DNA of 12,287 bases from Bacteroidota bacterium (GTDB taxonomy: Bacteria > Bacteroidota > Bacteroidia > Bacteroidales > VadinHA17), in assembly GCA_021816545.1 (NCBI GenBank), contig JAKAXP010000049.1, positions 1-12,287 on the forward strand. Direction: 5' to 3'. Positions 1-7,970 of this stretch are shown here, piece after piece. The notes under the pieces were generated by a model. That model saw nothing but the letters and a program-made list of their open reading frames with translations, was not told where the DNA came from and searched no databases. Each line of letters starts with the position of its first letter. The stretch's first letter is position 1. Both the position numbers and the translations under genes were made by a program.

Positions 1-1478
1 TGACGGAGCGGGTGATGCAGGAATTCAATGTCCCCGGCATTGCCGTGGCGGTGGTTAAGGATAACCGTGTGATCCACATGAAGGGCTACGGGGTTCGCTC
101 CATCGCCACAGGCGAAAAGACAGATGAACACACCTTGTTCGCAATTGCCTCAAACACCAAGGCCTTCACCTCTGCCTCCCTGGGTATCCTTGTTGATGAA
201 GGAAAGCTGCGGTGGGATACAAAGGTGACAGAGATAATCCCTGAGTTCAGGCTGTACAATTCATATGTCACGGAAGACTTCATCATAAAGGACCTCCTCA
301 CCCACCGCAGCGGCCTCGGAGAAGGAGCCGGTGACCTGATGGGCTGGCCTGATTCGGCCGATTTCTCAACAGCAGAGATAATTCATAACCTGAGGTACCT
401 GAAGCAGAAATCGCCTTTCCGGACGAGGTATGACTATGACAATATGCTCTACATAATTGCCGGTGAAGTTGTGGCAAGGGTGTCAGGGCAGAGCTGGGAG
501 GAATTCGTGGAATCACGGATCATGGAACCGCTGGGGATGAACGAATCGGCTGCTTCTTTCAGGAGAATAAAAGACCGCACCAATATAATTGATGCTCATG
601 TACCCGTTGACGGAAGGCTGCAGGTGGTGCCAAAGCAGGAGGCCAAGCGGCACAACTCCGTGGGAGGCATCTACAGCAATGTCAGTGACATGAGCAAATG
701 GGTAATGATGCAACTGAACCGGGGCCGCTACGGTGAAGGCCCGGAAAAGAAGATATTCTCCGAGGATGTTCACCGGGAGATGTGGACACCGCAGACTGTG
801 AAGCCGGTTGGCCGGGAAACTCCTTACAGAACCAATTTTGCTTTTTACGGACTTGGATGGAACCTGTCGGATATAAACGGATACCTCCAGGTATCACATA
901 CAGGAGGCCATTCCGGCATTGTGACGCAGGTCACGATGATCCCGGAGCTTAAACTGGGAATCATTGTGCTTACAAACCAGGAGGAGGTTTCTGCTTTTAC
1001 TGCAATCACGAACAGCATCATAGACGGTTACCTCGGGATCCGCAACCTTGACCGGGTGAAAGAGCTGAAGGCCAGGTTACTGAAGCAACAGACGGAGGCA
1101 AGGGCGGTCACTGACAGGATATGGGCAACGGTGGAGGAGCGGAGAAAGGAGTCAAACGCAGGTGCTGTCTTAACAGGAATTGAGGGAATCTACTCTGATG
1201 CCTGGTTCGGTGATGTAGTCATCAGTGATGAGAACGGCAAGCTGAGGTTCAGGGCTGTCAAATCGCCGCGCATGAGGGGTGAAATGTTTCATTACACAGC
1301 AAACACATTTATTGTGAAATGGGATGACAGAAGCTTCAATGCGGATGCCTATGCGGTGTTCACCCTTGACCGGGACGGGAAACCGGCCTCCTTCACCATG
1401 GAGGCAATCTCCCCGCTGACAGATTTCAGTTTTGATTTCCAGGACCTCTTCCTGGAAAGGAAGCAGGAATACAGATAG
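1..1478 (+). CDS. Beta-lactamase-fold serine hydrolase (class C/PBP4*-like) with DUF3471-like C-terminal domain, 5' partial
   Basis: This is a serine hydrolase of the beta-lactamase/esterase superfamily; substrate unknown. The reading frame is open to the left edge, and family-like sequence (TERVMQEFNVPGIAVAVV) runs through the GTG at 12, so that GTG is probably not the true start and the N-terminus, including any signal peptide, lies outside the window. Numbering from the GTG, the catalytic SxxK is S47-N-T-K50, the YxN motif is Y142-D-N144, and the KTG-equivalent is H296-T-G-G299, all in expected order and spacing. From about residue 385 to the end is a small beta-rich domain resembling DUF3471, common on such proteins in Bacteroidota. 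HTG instead of KTG is usual in the peptidase/esterase branch and argues against an antibiotic-degrading role. It lies 24 nt before the isomerase gene and is probably in the same operon. Its link to sugar use is unknown. Confidence 0.9.
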   Translation, partial: TERVMQEFNVPGIAVAVVKDNRVIHMKGYGVRSIATGEKTDEHTLFAIASNTKAFTSASLGILVDEGKLRWDTKVTEIIPEFRLYNSYVTEDFIIKDLLTHRSGLGEGAGDLMGWPDSADFSTAEIIHNLRYLKQKSPFRTRYDYDNMLYIIAGEVVARVSGQSWEEFVESRIMEPLGMNESAASFRRIKDRTNIIDAHVPVDGRLQVVPKQEAKRHNSVGGIYSNVSDMSKWVMMQLNRGRYGEGPEKKIFSEDVHREMWTPQTVKPVGRETPYRTNFAFYGLGWNLSDINGYLQVSHTGGHSGIVTQVTMIPELKLGIIVLTNQEEVSAFTAITNSIIDGYLGIRNLDRVKELKARLLKQQTEARAVTDRIWATVEERRKESNAGAVLTGIEGIYSDAWFGDVVISDENGKLRFRAVKSPRMRGEMFHYTANTFIVKWDDRSFNADAYAVFTLDRDGKPASFTMEAISPLTDFSFDFQDLFLERKQEYR

Positions 1479-1502
1479 GAAACAACTGAAGGCGGACCTG
1501 CC

Positions 1503-3302
1503 ATGAAGAAACACGAGCGCGGAAAATGGCAACAGCCGATGCCCCTGAGGAAACCCTCACCGGATGAAGGTTATGATATCTGGCCTGCCTTCAGGCTTGG
1601 TGAAGGGCTGATCCATGCCGGGTACAGGTCGATGGCAGAGAGGCTCCTTGAACACAGCGTCGTGATATTTGACGGCTACACCGGGGTATCCTGGAACCGG
1701 TTTAAAGATGAGTTCATGACTGTTGCCGGTGAGAATGGGATCAGGGTCAGATGGATTCAAACCGATCATTTTCTTAAGCCTGAAAAGGTCATCATGGAGA
1801 TGACTTCACCATGGTCAGGCGGTGATGACCCTCTTTTCGGCAAAATATGCGAACTTAACCTGGCTGATTTCTTCAAGATGGAGGATTTGACTGCTGTTAC
1901 CCCTGACCCTGATTCTGACATCAACATTCTTGCCGGTCCGGGAGCATCCCTTGCCGGCTGGGAAGGGCTCACAGTCTATGCCGACATCCCAAAGAACGAG
2001 CTGCAGTACAGGGCTCGGGAAGGGGCTGTGACCAACCTCGGCATCAGGGCGCAGGAAGGGTTCGTCACCTACCCCGGTATAAAGAAACTGTCTGGGCCAA
2101 AGGAAATGTACAAGCGTTCCTATTTCATCGACTGGCCGGTGCTCAACAGGCACAAGGCCGCCATTCTTGGGTCGGTGAACCTGATTGTTGATGCCCAGCG
2201 TGATGACAACCCTGTATGGGCTGAGGGTAACACCCTCAGGGAGGCACTGACAGCAATGAGCAGGAACATGTTCAGGGTCAGGCCCTGGTTTGAACCGGGT
2301 CCCTGGGGAGGCACCTGGATAAAGGAAAATATACGCGGACTGAGCATGGAGGCACCGAACTATGCCTGGTCATTTGAACTGATAACACCCGAGAACGGCC
2401 TGCTGCTGGAAAGCTCATCCCTCCTGCTTGAGGTATCATTTGACAGCCTGATGTACACTGCAGCGGAGGCGGTTCTGGGCGACTGTCACAGCCGGTTCGG
2501 AACCAACTTCCCGATCAGGTTTGACTTCCTTGACACCTTCGACGGCGGCAACCTGTCGCTGCAATGCCATCCCAGGCCCGGGTATACAAAAGAACACTTC
2601 GGTGAGGATTTCACCCAGGAAGAATCATACTATATCCTTGATACAAAGGAGGATGCCACTGTTTTCCTGGGATTCAGGGATGATGTTGACCCGGCGGATT
2701 TCAAGACCTCCCTGGAAGAGAGCCGCGACAGGCAGACACCCTTTGATGCAGACAGGTTCGTAATGCGCCATCCTTCGGAGAAGCACGACCTCTTCCTTAT
2801 CCCCTACGGTACTGTGCACGGCTCGGGAAAGAATAACCTTGTCCTGGAAATAAGCACCACCCCTTACATATTCACCTTCAAGATGTACGACTGGCTCCGG
2901 AAGGACCTTAACGGCCAGCCTCGCGATCTGAACATAGAGAGGGCAATGGATAACCTGTTCTTTGACAGGAAGGGTAATCATGTAACCGAAAAACTGAAAT
3001 CGAAGCCTGCACTGCTTGAAGAAGGGGCCGGATGGCAGCTGTGGCACCTGCCGACTCATGAGACACACCTTTACGACGTCTGCAGGTATCATATTCAAAC
3101 ATCAGTACAAATTCTTACTGAAAACAGGTGCCTTGTCATGAACCTCGTTGAGGGTGAAAAAATACTGGTTGAGACACAAAACGGCATGAGCCAGGTCATC
3201 AGCTATGCGGAGACCTATGTGATACCGGCCGCTGCCGGCGGTATCAGGGTGACAAATCTTTCCGACAGTGAGGCAGTAATTGTAAAGGCATTCATCAAAT
3301 AA
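1503..3302 (+). CDS. Class I mannose-6-phosphate isomerase-like protein with degenerate P-loop-kinase-like N-terminal domain
   Basis: The C-terminal half (about residues 300-599) is a cupin-type phosphomannose isomerase, predicted to interconvert mannose 6-phosphate and fructose 6-phosphate in the cytoplasm. The expected zinc ligands are visible: Q354-x-H356 in LQCHP, E374 in EESYYIL, and H439 in GTVHG, followed by LVLEIS as in the family. At 599 residues it is much longer than ordinary ManA (300-400). The first ~215 residues look like a nucleoside-kinase fold: a hydrophobic strand ending in D57-G-Y-T-G-V-S-W64 sits where a Walker A loop would be, but the invariant Gly-Lys-Ser/Thr is replaced by S63-W64-N65, so ATP use is unlikely. 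A later TDHFLKPE resembles the DxF segment of uridine kinases. A 12-residue tandem repeat lies at 172-195. The ATG at 1503 gives the full N-terminal domain. The GH38 gene follows after 9 nt, which supports a role in mannose catabolism. The isomerase assignment is strong; the N-domain reading is inference. Confidence 0.85.
   Translation: MKKHERGKWQQPMPLRKPSPDEGYDIWPAFRLGEGLIHAGYRSMAERLLEHSVVIFDGYTGVSWNRFKDEFMTVAGENGIRVRWIQTDHFLKPEKVIMEMTSPWSGGDDPLFGKICELNLADFFKMEDLTAVTPDPDSDINILAGPGASLAGWEGLTVYADIPKNELQYRAREGAVTNLGIRAQEGFVTYPGIKKLSGPKEMYKRSYFIDWPVLNRHKAAILGSVNLIVDAQRDDNPVWAEGNTLREALTAMSRNMFRVRPWFEPGPWGGTWIKENIRGLSMEAPNYAWSFELITPENGLLLESSSLLLEVSFDSLMYTAAEAVLGDCHSRFGTNFPIRFDFLDTFDGGNLSLQCHPRPGYTKEHFGEDFTQEESYYILDTKEDATVFLGFRDDVDPADFKTSLEESRDRQTPFDADRFVMRHPSEKHDLFLIPYGTVHGSGKNNLVLEISTTPYIFTFKMYDWLRKDLNGQPRDLNIERAMDNLFFDRKGNHVTEKLKSKPALLEEGAGWQLWHLPTHETHLYDVCRYHIQTSVQILTENRCLVMNLVEGEKILVETQNGMSQVISYAETYVIPAAAGGIRVTNLSDSEAVIVKAFIK
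2016..2087 (+). repeat. In-frame tandem repeat of two 36-nt units (12 residues each) inside the isomerase gene
   Basis: Residues 172-183 (REGAVTNLGIRA) are followed directly by 184-195 (QEGFVTYPGIKK). The units share E, G, V, T, G and I at equivalent positions, with R/Q, R/K and other changes between them. The DNA copies have diverged, so this is an old duplication or a convergent motif. It sits at the end of the kinase-like N-terminal domain, just before the EMYKRSYFIDWPVLN segment. Confidence 0.5.
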
Positions 3303-3311
3303 AGCCGGACT

Positions 3312-6300
3312 ATGAAAAAACTCCATTTTTCGATGGCATTCCTGGCTGCTGCCCTGACGGTTGCAGCGGCCGGACAGTCGTTCTTCACGAACGATGATCA
3401 CCTGGTCAACGGTTTTACCCGTAAGGTATCAGGTCTCGACTTTGAATACCATTCCTGTATCCCCGGGTTGCGAAACAGCATCCTGGTAAGGGCGACCAAC
3501 GGCAAAGACTATATGGAATGGGAAACGGCAACTGTTCCTGGTAAAATTTCAGAAAAGTATGCCACGTTCGTATGGGTTGCCGCACTGGGATCTGGACCGG
3601 GCACGGCTATAATGGATCTCGCCATAAACGGTGCTCCGGCATTCTCATTTAAGACAGACGGCAGGGAGTCATGGGATCTGGCCGGTGAAGCCGGGAGTTC
3701 TCTCTCATTCAGGACGGTGATGACTGACCAGTTCGGTGACCGGCACGGATACATGATCCTCCGTATTCCGGCCGGTCAGGTTGCACCGGGCAAGCCCCTC
3801 CTGCTGAAGGTTACCGGCAGCGCGGCGAACCTTACATCATGGTACATGACCTATCGCAAACCGGTTGAAACAGGTGTTAGGCTGAATGCCTTCCCTGCAA
3901 TGCTTAAAAATTCGGGTAAGCCTCTTCAACTTGTCGAAGCCGGAATATTCTATTTCGGGGAAAGAAAGGAAGCTCTCATTTATGCCAACGGCAGGCTGTC
4001 CGGGAGGGCCATGCTTGATTTCGGGTACAATGCAGTCAACCTCGGCCTTCCGGCAGTTTCCAGACCGTCAAAGATCAGGATAAAGGTGGAGGCAGGTGAT
4101 TTTACCACCAACACAACTGTAACCCTTGAGCCTGTCCGCAGGTGGCAGATAAGCTTCATCCAGCATGCCCACACCGATATCGGGTATACCCGCTCACAGA
4201 CCGAGATACTGGCAGAGCATCTGAGGTATATTGACTACGCCCTTGATTACTGTGATGCCACTGACGGTTACCCGGCAAATGCGCAGTTCCGCTGGACCTG
4301 TGAAGCTTCCTGGCCTGTAGATGAATATCTCAGATGCAGGCCGGCGGCCCAGGTTGACAGGCTGATAAAAAGAATCCGTGAGGGACGAATCGAGGTCACC
4401 GGCATGTATTTCAACTTTGACGAGATTCCTGATGAGCAGATACTGGCAGCTTCACTTCAGGCCGCCGGCCGGATCAGGGATGCCGGCATCCCGGTTAAAG
4501 TGGCAATGCAGAACGACGTGAATGGGATAGGCTGGTGCCTCAATGACTACTTCAACGGCCTCGGGGTTAAATACCTCAACATGGGAACCCACGGGCACCG
4601 CGCACTTATATGCTTTGACAGGCCGACAATGTTCTGGTGGGAATCACCTTCAGGCAACCGCATGCTCACATTCAGGGCAGAGCATTACATGACGGGAAAT
4701 ACAGTTATGGAGGTACAGACAGGCGATTTTGACAAATTCAAGAACAACCTGCTGAATTATCTTACCGGGCTGGGCGCAAAGGGATATCCTTTCGATGAGA
4801 TGGCAATCCAGCATTCGGGATACCTGACCGACAACTCCCCTCCTTCCACATTCATGAGTGACATGATAGTGAAATGGAATGAACTTTTCGAGTGGCCTAA
4901 ACTTTCTACCTCAACCACAGAGACATTCTTTGAAGGGATGGAATCAAAGCATGCCGGGGAATTTCCGGTTATCAGGGGGGCCTGGCCCGACTGGTGGACC
5001 GACGGTTTCGGGGCATCGGCACGGGAGGTGGCAGCCACAAGAACTGCATCAGCCTCTCTCATGGCAGCCTCTTCAGGCCTGTCGATGGCAGCTGTTGCTG
5101 GCATTGATCTCCCGGTGGAAACGGGCACGGATATTTCCCTCTCCAATGTGGCGCTCCTTTTCTATACCGAGCATACCACAGGCTACTCAGAAAGTGTGCG
5201 TGAGCCTTACAGCCAGCCCACAATGGAGCAGAGGGCGCTCAAGGAGTCATATGCCTGGGAGGCAGTGCGGCGCACGGCATCCATACAGGAATCGGCTATG
5301 GGATTGCTTCAGAGCATGTTCAGGAATGAGCCCGATCCGTCGCTGCTTGTCTTCAACACCCTGAACTGGAGCAGATCGGGCATGGCAACCGTATACATTG
5401 ATCACCAGATTGTACCAAGAGGAAAGAATGCCGCTGTCTACGACGGCAATGGTACAAGACTGGCAACCCAGCCCCTCTCCCACCGTTCAGACGGCACTTA
5501 CTGGGCTGTATGGATTGACAGTATACCACCCTTTGGATATAAGAAGCTGATTGTAAAGCCAGAAGAGTTCGGAGCAGCAACCGCCACTGCCATACCCGGC
5601 CTTCTTGAAAACAGGTATTACAGGATAAGGGCTGACCTGAAAAAGGGAACTGTTATATCCCTTTTGGATAAGGAACTGTCTGAGGAACTGATTGACAGCA
5701 GCTCTCAATACAGAATGGGAGAGTTCATACTGGAGCAGCTCGGCAACAGGTCACAGATGGAGAGCAAAATGCTGAATGACTTCATTCGCAAACCGCTTGA
5801 CACAGTCTGGTTTGACTCTGCATCAGAAGGTGAAATATGGAACAGCCTGAGGTTCTACGGAGAGTCGGAAACCGCCATCGGACCCCGTGGATTCATGTTC
5901 GAAATAAGGCTGTTCAACAGGGAAAAAAGGGTTGACCTGGCTTTTTCGATCACCAAGAAAAGCATCACCGATCCTGAGAGTTTTTACATCGCCTTTCCAT
6001 TCGCCCTTGAAGGTGGCAGCCACTTTGCAGAAGTGGCCGGCGGTGTTATTAAGACAGGTTTTGACCAGATCAGGGGATCTTCAAATGACTGGTACACTGT
6101 GCAGAATTTCACATCAGTCAGGAATGACCGGATGCAGATAGTGATGGGCAGCAACGAGATGCCACTGATGCAGTTCGGGGCAATAAATACCGGCAGGTAT
6201 GTTGCCGGAGCAACACCGCAGACAACCAATATATTCTCATGGCCCATGAACAACTACTGGGTCACTAACTTCAATGCCGACCAGCGCGGTGGGCATTCCT

Positions 6301-6716
6301 GGACATATTATATTACCTCAGATGCCGACAAATCGGATGATTTTGCATCACGGTTCGGATGGGGTGTGCGGGTGCCTCTGCTGACAAGGATCCTTCCCGG
6401 GGGTGGAAAGGGTGACGGTATGAAGGAGGGTTCATTCATTGAAGGATGGCCGGAAGGCATTGTCCTGATCAGTGCAGTTCCTTGCGCTGACGGAAAATCT
6501 TTAATTATCCATATCAGGGAAACGGCCGGAAAGGAAAAAACACTTGAACTGGTCAACGGGATCACCGGCCAGCCGCTCAGGATAACGGAAGTTGACGTAA
6601 CCGGCCGGCAGGTAAGGATATCAGAAGATGACAGTTCCGGGAGCATGGCCGGCCGGACCTCACTGGTCATCAGTCCGCTGGAGTCGAAATTTTTCAGGAT
6701 TGAGTCCCCGCGTTGA
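3312..6716 (+). CDS. Secreted glycoside hydrolase family 38 alpha-mannosidase
   Basis: Predicted exported zinc-dependent retaining alpha-mannosidase removing alpha-linked mannose from glycans or oligosaccharides. Residues 1-22 form a signal peptide (MKK, hydrophobic stretch, AAAG|Q); there is no lipobox cysteine, so a periplasmic or secreted location is likely. About 260 residues of N-terminal beta-rich sequence precede the catalytic barrel. The GH38 signature is H285-A-H287-T-D289-I-G-Y, where H287 and D289 match the metal ligands of Golgi mannosidase II. D402 in MQNDVNG is the likely nucleophile and metal ligand, and H621 in TEHTTG the likely final metal ligand. Residues after about 700 form the family's beta-sandwich region. 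At 1134 residues it is within the range of large GH38 enzymes. HTDIGY instead of HxDPGW places it in a divergent bacterial subgroup. It starts 9 nt after the isomerase gene and ends before the 154-nt gap, so it is probably the last gene of its operon. Linkage specificity cannot be read from sequence. Confidence 0.92.
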   Translation: MKKLHFSMAFLAAALTVAAAGQSFFTNDDHLVNGFTRKVSGLDFEYHSCIPGLRNSILVRATNGKDYMEWETATVPGKISEKYATFVWVAALGSGPGTAIMDLAINGAPAFSFKTDGRESWDLAGEAGSSLSFRTVMTDQFGDRHGYMILRIPAGQVAPGKPLLLKVTGSAANLTSWYMTYRKPVETGVRLNAFPAMLKNSGKPLQLVEAGIFYFGERKEALIYANGRLSGRAMLDFGYNAVNLGLPAVSRPSKIRIKVEAGDFTTNTTVTLEPVRRWQISFIQHAHTDIGYTRSQTEILAEHLRYIDYALDYCDATDGYPANAQFRWTCEASWPVDEYLRCRPAAQVDRLIKRIREGRIEVTGMYFNFDEIPDEQILAASLQAAGRIRDAGIPVKVAMQNDVNGIGWCLNDYFNGLGVKYLNMGTHGHRALICFDRPTMFWWESPSGNRMLTFRAEHYMTGNTVMEVQTGDFDKFKNNLLNYLTGLGAKGYPFDEMAIQHSGYLTDNSPPSTFMSDMIVKWNELFEWPKLSTSTTETFFEGMESKHAGEFPVIRGAWPDWWTDGFGASAREVAATRTASASLMAASSGLSMAAVAGIDLPVETGTDISLSNVALLFYTEHTTGYSESVREPYSQPTMEQRALKESYAWEAVRRTASIQESAMGLLQSMFRNEPDPSLLVFNTLNWSRSGMATVYIDHQIVPRGKNAAVYDGNGTRLATQPLSHRSDGTYWAVWIDSIPPFGYKKLIVKPEEFGAATATAIPGLLENRYYRIRADLKKGTVISLLDKELSEELIDSSSQYRMGEFILEQLGNRSQMESKMLNDFIRKPLDTVWFDSASEGEIWNSLRFYGESETAIGPRGFMFEIRLFNREKRVDLAFSITKKSITDPESFYIAFPFALEGGSHFAEVAGGVIKTGFDQIRGSSNDWYTVQNFTSVRNDRMQIVMGSNEMPLMQFGAINTGRYVAGATPQTTNIFSWPMNNYWVTNFNADQRGGHSWTYYITSDADKSDDFASRFGWGVRVPLLTRILPGGGKGDGMKEGSFIEGWPEGIVLISAVPCADGKSLIIHIRETAGKEKTLELVNGITGQPLRITEVDVTGRQVRISEDDSSGSMAGRTSLVISPLESKFFRIESPR

Positions 6717-6764
6717 ATATGTAAGTAACCAATCATCGGCTGCAGCAGACAGATTCAGAGCAGA

Positions 6765-6783
6765 TGTTTTTACCGGTAAAACA
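6765..6783. promoter_or_regulatory. Candidate operator: palindrome centred on ACCGGT
   Basis: Positions 6768-6781 read TTTTACCGGTAAAA, a perfect 14-bp inverted repeat. With one extra T in the left arm the symmetry extends to TGTTTT/AAAACA over 6765-6783. There is almost no loop, so it fits a DNA-binding site for a dimeric regulator better than an RNA terminator. It lies about 90 nt before the PrsW-like gene, and a second ACCGGT (6819-6824) is 47 bp further on. The central CCGG with A/T-rich arms resembles sites of LacI- or GntR-type sugar regulators, but no regulator gene is in the window, so the protein is unknown. Confidence 0.45.
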
Positions 6784-6795
6784 AATTAAGAACAG

Positions 6796-6831
6796 TTGAA
6801 TTTACACCAAACATTTAAACCGGTATATTAG
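6796..6831 (+). promoter_or_regulatory. Weak candidate Bacteroidota-type promoter for the PrsW-nagA operon
   Basis: TATATTAG at 6824-6831 matches seven of eight positions of the Bacteroidota -7 consensus TAnnTTTG. A TTG at 6796-6798 could be the -33 element, but the 25-nt spacing is longer than usual; TTTA at 6801-6804 has better spacing but poorer match. Transcription would begin about 30 nt before the ATG at 6871. The second ACCGGT core (6819-6824) touches the -7 element, so a bound regulator there could block the polymerase. This is pattern matching only. Confidence 0.28.
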
Positions 6832-6870
6832 CTCCTTAAATCCAGCCGGGAAAAACTAAACGGGCATTCT

Positions 6871-7959
6871 ATGAGCTTCCTGAATATAAGTATCTATCTG
6901 TCAGCACTGATCGGAGTAATTATAATAGCATGGATCCGCAGCTTCGACATTTATGAAAAGGAAACATTCCGGTCAATGCTGTGGGCTTTCCTCGCCGGCG
7001 GGGTGACTTCGGTACTGATAGCCCTCGGCATTTACGAGTTCCTCCGCCTGTTCGGGCTCGAAGATGATGTTATAAGCAACTCGCTTGGGTCCATACTTGT
7101 CATCGGTCCGGTTGAGGAATTTGCCAAGCTTATCGGGCTGGTGGTCGTTTATGCCCTTATAAGGAAGCAGTTCAACGAACTGACTGACGGGATCATATAT
7201 ATGTCATGTGTGGCCCTCGGGTTTTCAATTATTGAGAACTTTTTTTACGCAAATTCAGGCGAAGGTACAGAGTACCTGCTGATTTACAGGGCATTCATCA
7301 GCACTCCGGCACATATCTCATTCAGCGTAATAATAGGATATGCCTGGTACAGGTACAAGAGGGAAAACAAGCCTTTCAGCACGGTGGTGATTGCCCTGGC
7401 AATTGCCAGCCTCCTGCACGGCGTTTTTGATGCCCTGGCTTTCAGTCCCTGGTTCAACGTCCTGCTGCTGATTTACCTCTGGCTGATCCTGATGCAGTCG
7501 CTGAGGCTGGTGCAGTACACCAACGTCATCTCTCCCTACAGGCCCGGCTTCGGGGCACTTTTTGAGACCTCGGCAAATGAGAAGGCTGAAGGAATTGAGT
7601 GTCCCAACTGCGGTTCATCAGAACCAAAGGAAGTTTTCAGGAACGTTTTCTTCACTGCCTGCCGCTGTGACAGATGCGGATACCATATTGCATCAAGAAA
7701 TACAATCAGGAAGATCTTCAGGGTCTTTGCCCCTGAGTATAAAAGACTGAGCAAAAAGCTGGTTCAGGCCCGGTACAGTGACGGACGTACTGTGATGAGC
7801 GTTTACGGATCAGCCTTTTTCGGTAACAGCGGAAACCTTGGATTCTTCAGGGTCAGCGAGGTTGAAGCGAAGTTGCAGTCTATCAACGAAGAGCTTGTGA
7901 ACAGGTTTCGCAAGCGGTCATTTATCTCGGCCAACCTCCTAAGGCGCTTTTTTGCATAA
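6871..7959 (+). CDS. PrsW-family intramembrane protease-like protein with C-terminal zinc ribbon
   Basis: Multi-pass membrane protein of the PrsW/glutamic-type intramembrane protease family, whose best-known member cleaves an anti-sigma factor in Bacillus. About seven to eight hydrophobic segments occupy residues 1-215. The family motifs are present: E82-E83-F-A-K86, E122-N-F-F-Y126, H148 in STPAHISFS, and H183-G-V-F-D187, so it is probably catalytically competent. After the membrane part a soluble tail holds C244-P-N-C247 and C266-D-R-C269 (with an additional C264), a likely zinc ribbon, then about 90 residues with no recognised domain. The ATG at 6871 begins just before the first membrane segment. 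It leads the second operon and ends 11 nt before nagA. No anti-sigma factor or obvious substrate is in the window, so its job here is unknown; it may be a housekeeping gene that shares the transcript by chance. Confidence 0.85.
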   Translation: MSFLNISIYLSALIGVIIIAWIRSFDIYEKETFRSMLWAFLAGGVTSVLIALGIYEFLRLFGLEDDVISNSLGSILVIGPVEEFAKLIGLVVVYALIRKQFNELTDGIIYMSCVALGFSIIENFFYANSGEGTEYLLIYRAFISTPAHISFSVIIGYAWYRYKRENKPFSTVVIALAIASLLHGVFDALAFSPWFNVLLLIYLWLILMQSLRLVQYTNVISPYRPGFGALFETSANEKAEGIECPNCGSSEPKEVFRNVFFTACRCDRCGYHIASRNTIRKIFRVFAPEYKRLSKKLVQARYSDGRTVMSVYGSAFFGNSGNLGFFRVSEVEAKLQSINEELVNRFRKRSFISANLLRRFFA

Positions 7960-7970
7960 ATATATCAGAT

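Larger units (their letters stand above)
6717..6870. other. Intergenic region between the mannoside block and the amino-sugar operon
   Basis: This is the only gap over 25 nt in the window. It is AT-richer than the flanking genes, especially in its second half, and holds a perfect palindrome, a second ACCGGT core and a weak promoter-like sequence. No GC-rich hairpin followed by a U-run is visible, so the end of the upstream transcript is undefined and read-through is possible. Confidence 0.7.

Noticed and set aside
12..14. GTG as the true start of the serine hydrolase
   Set aside because: Family-like coding sequence continues upstream to the window edge with no stop, and a start here would remove the beginning of the fold and any signal peptide.
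1..1478. Antibiotic-resistance beta-lactamase
   Set aside because: HTGG in place of KTG/KSG, a Y-D-N motif and a DUF3471-like tail point to the esterase/peptidase branch; there is no resistance context.
1503..2147. Active uridine or other P-loop kinase in the isomerase N-terminus
   Set aside because: The lysine and the Ser/Thr of the Walker A motif are absent (Trp and Asn instead), so phosphoryl transfer is not supported.
2625..3098. 157-codon minus-strand open frame inside the isomerase gene
   Set aside because: It is wholly antisense to conserved isomerase sequence, with no recognisable motifs.
6595..6660. CCGGCCGG / GGCCGGCC palindromes near the end of the GH38 gene
   Set aside because: They are in-frame coding sequence rich in Gly/Arg/Ala codons with no consistent spacing; likely composition.
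6765..6783. Rho-independent terminator at the palindrome
   Set aside because: The symmetry leaves no loop except CCGG, the stem is A/T only, and no U-run follows it on the + strand.
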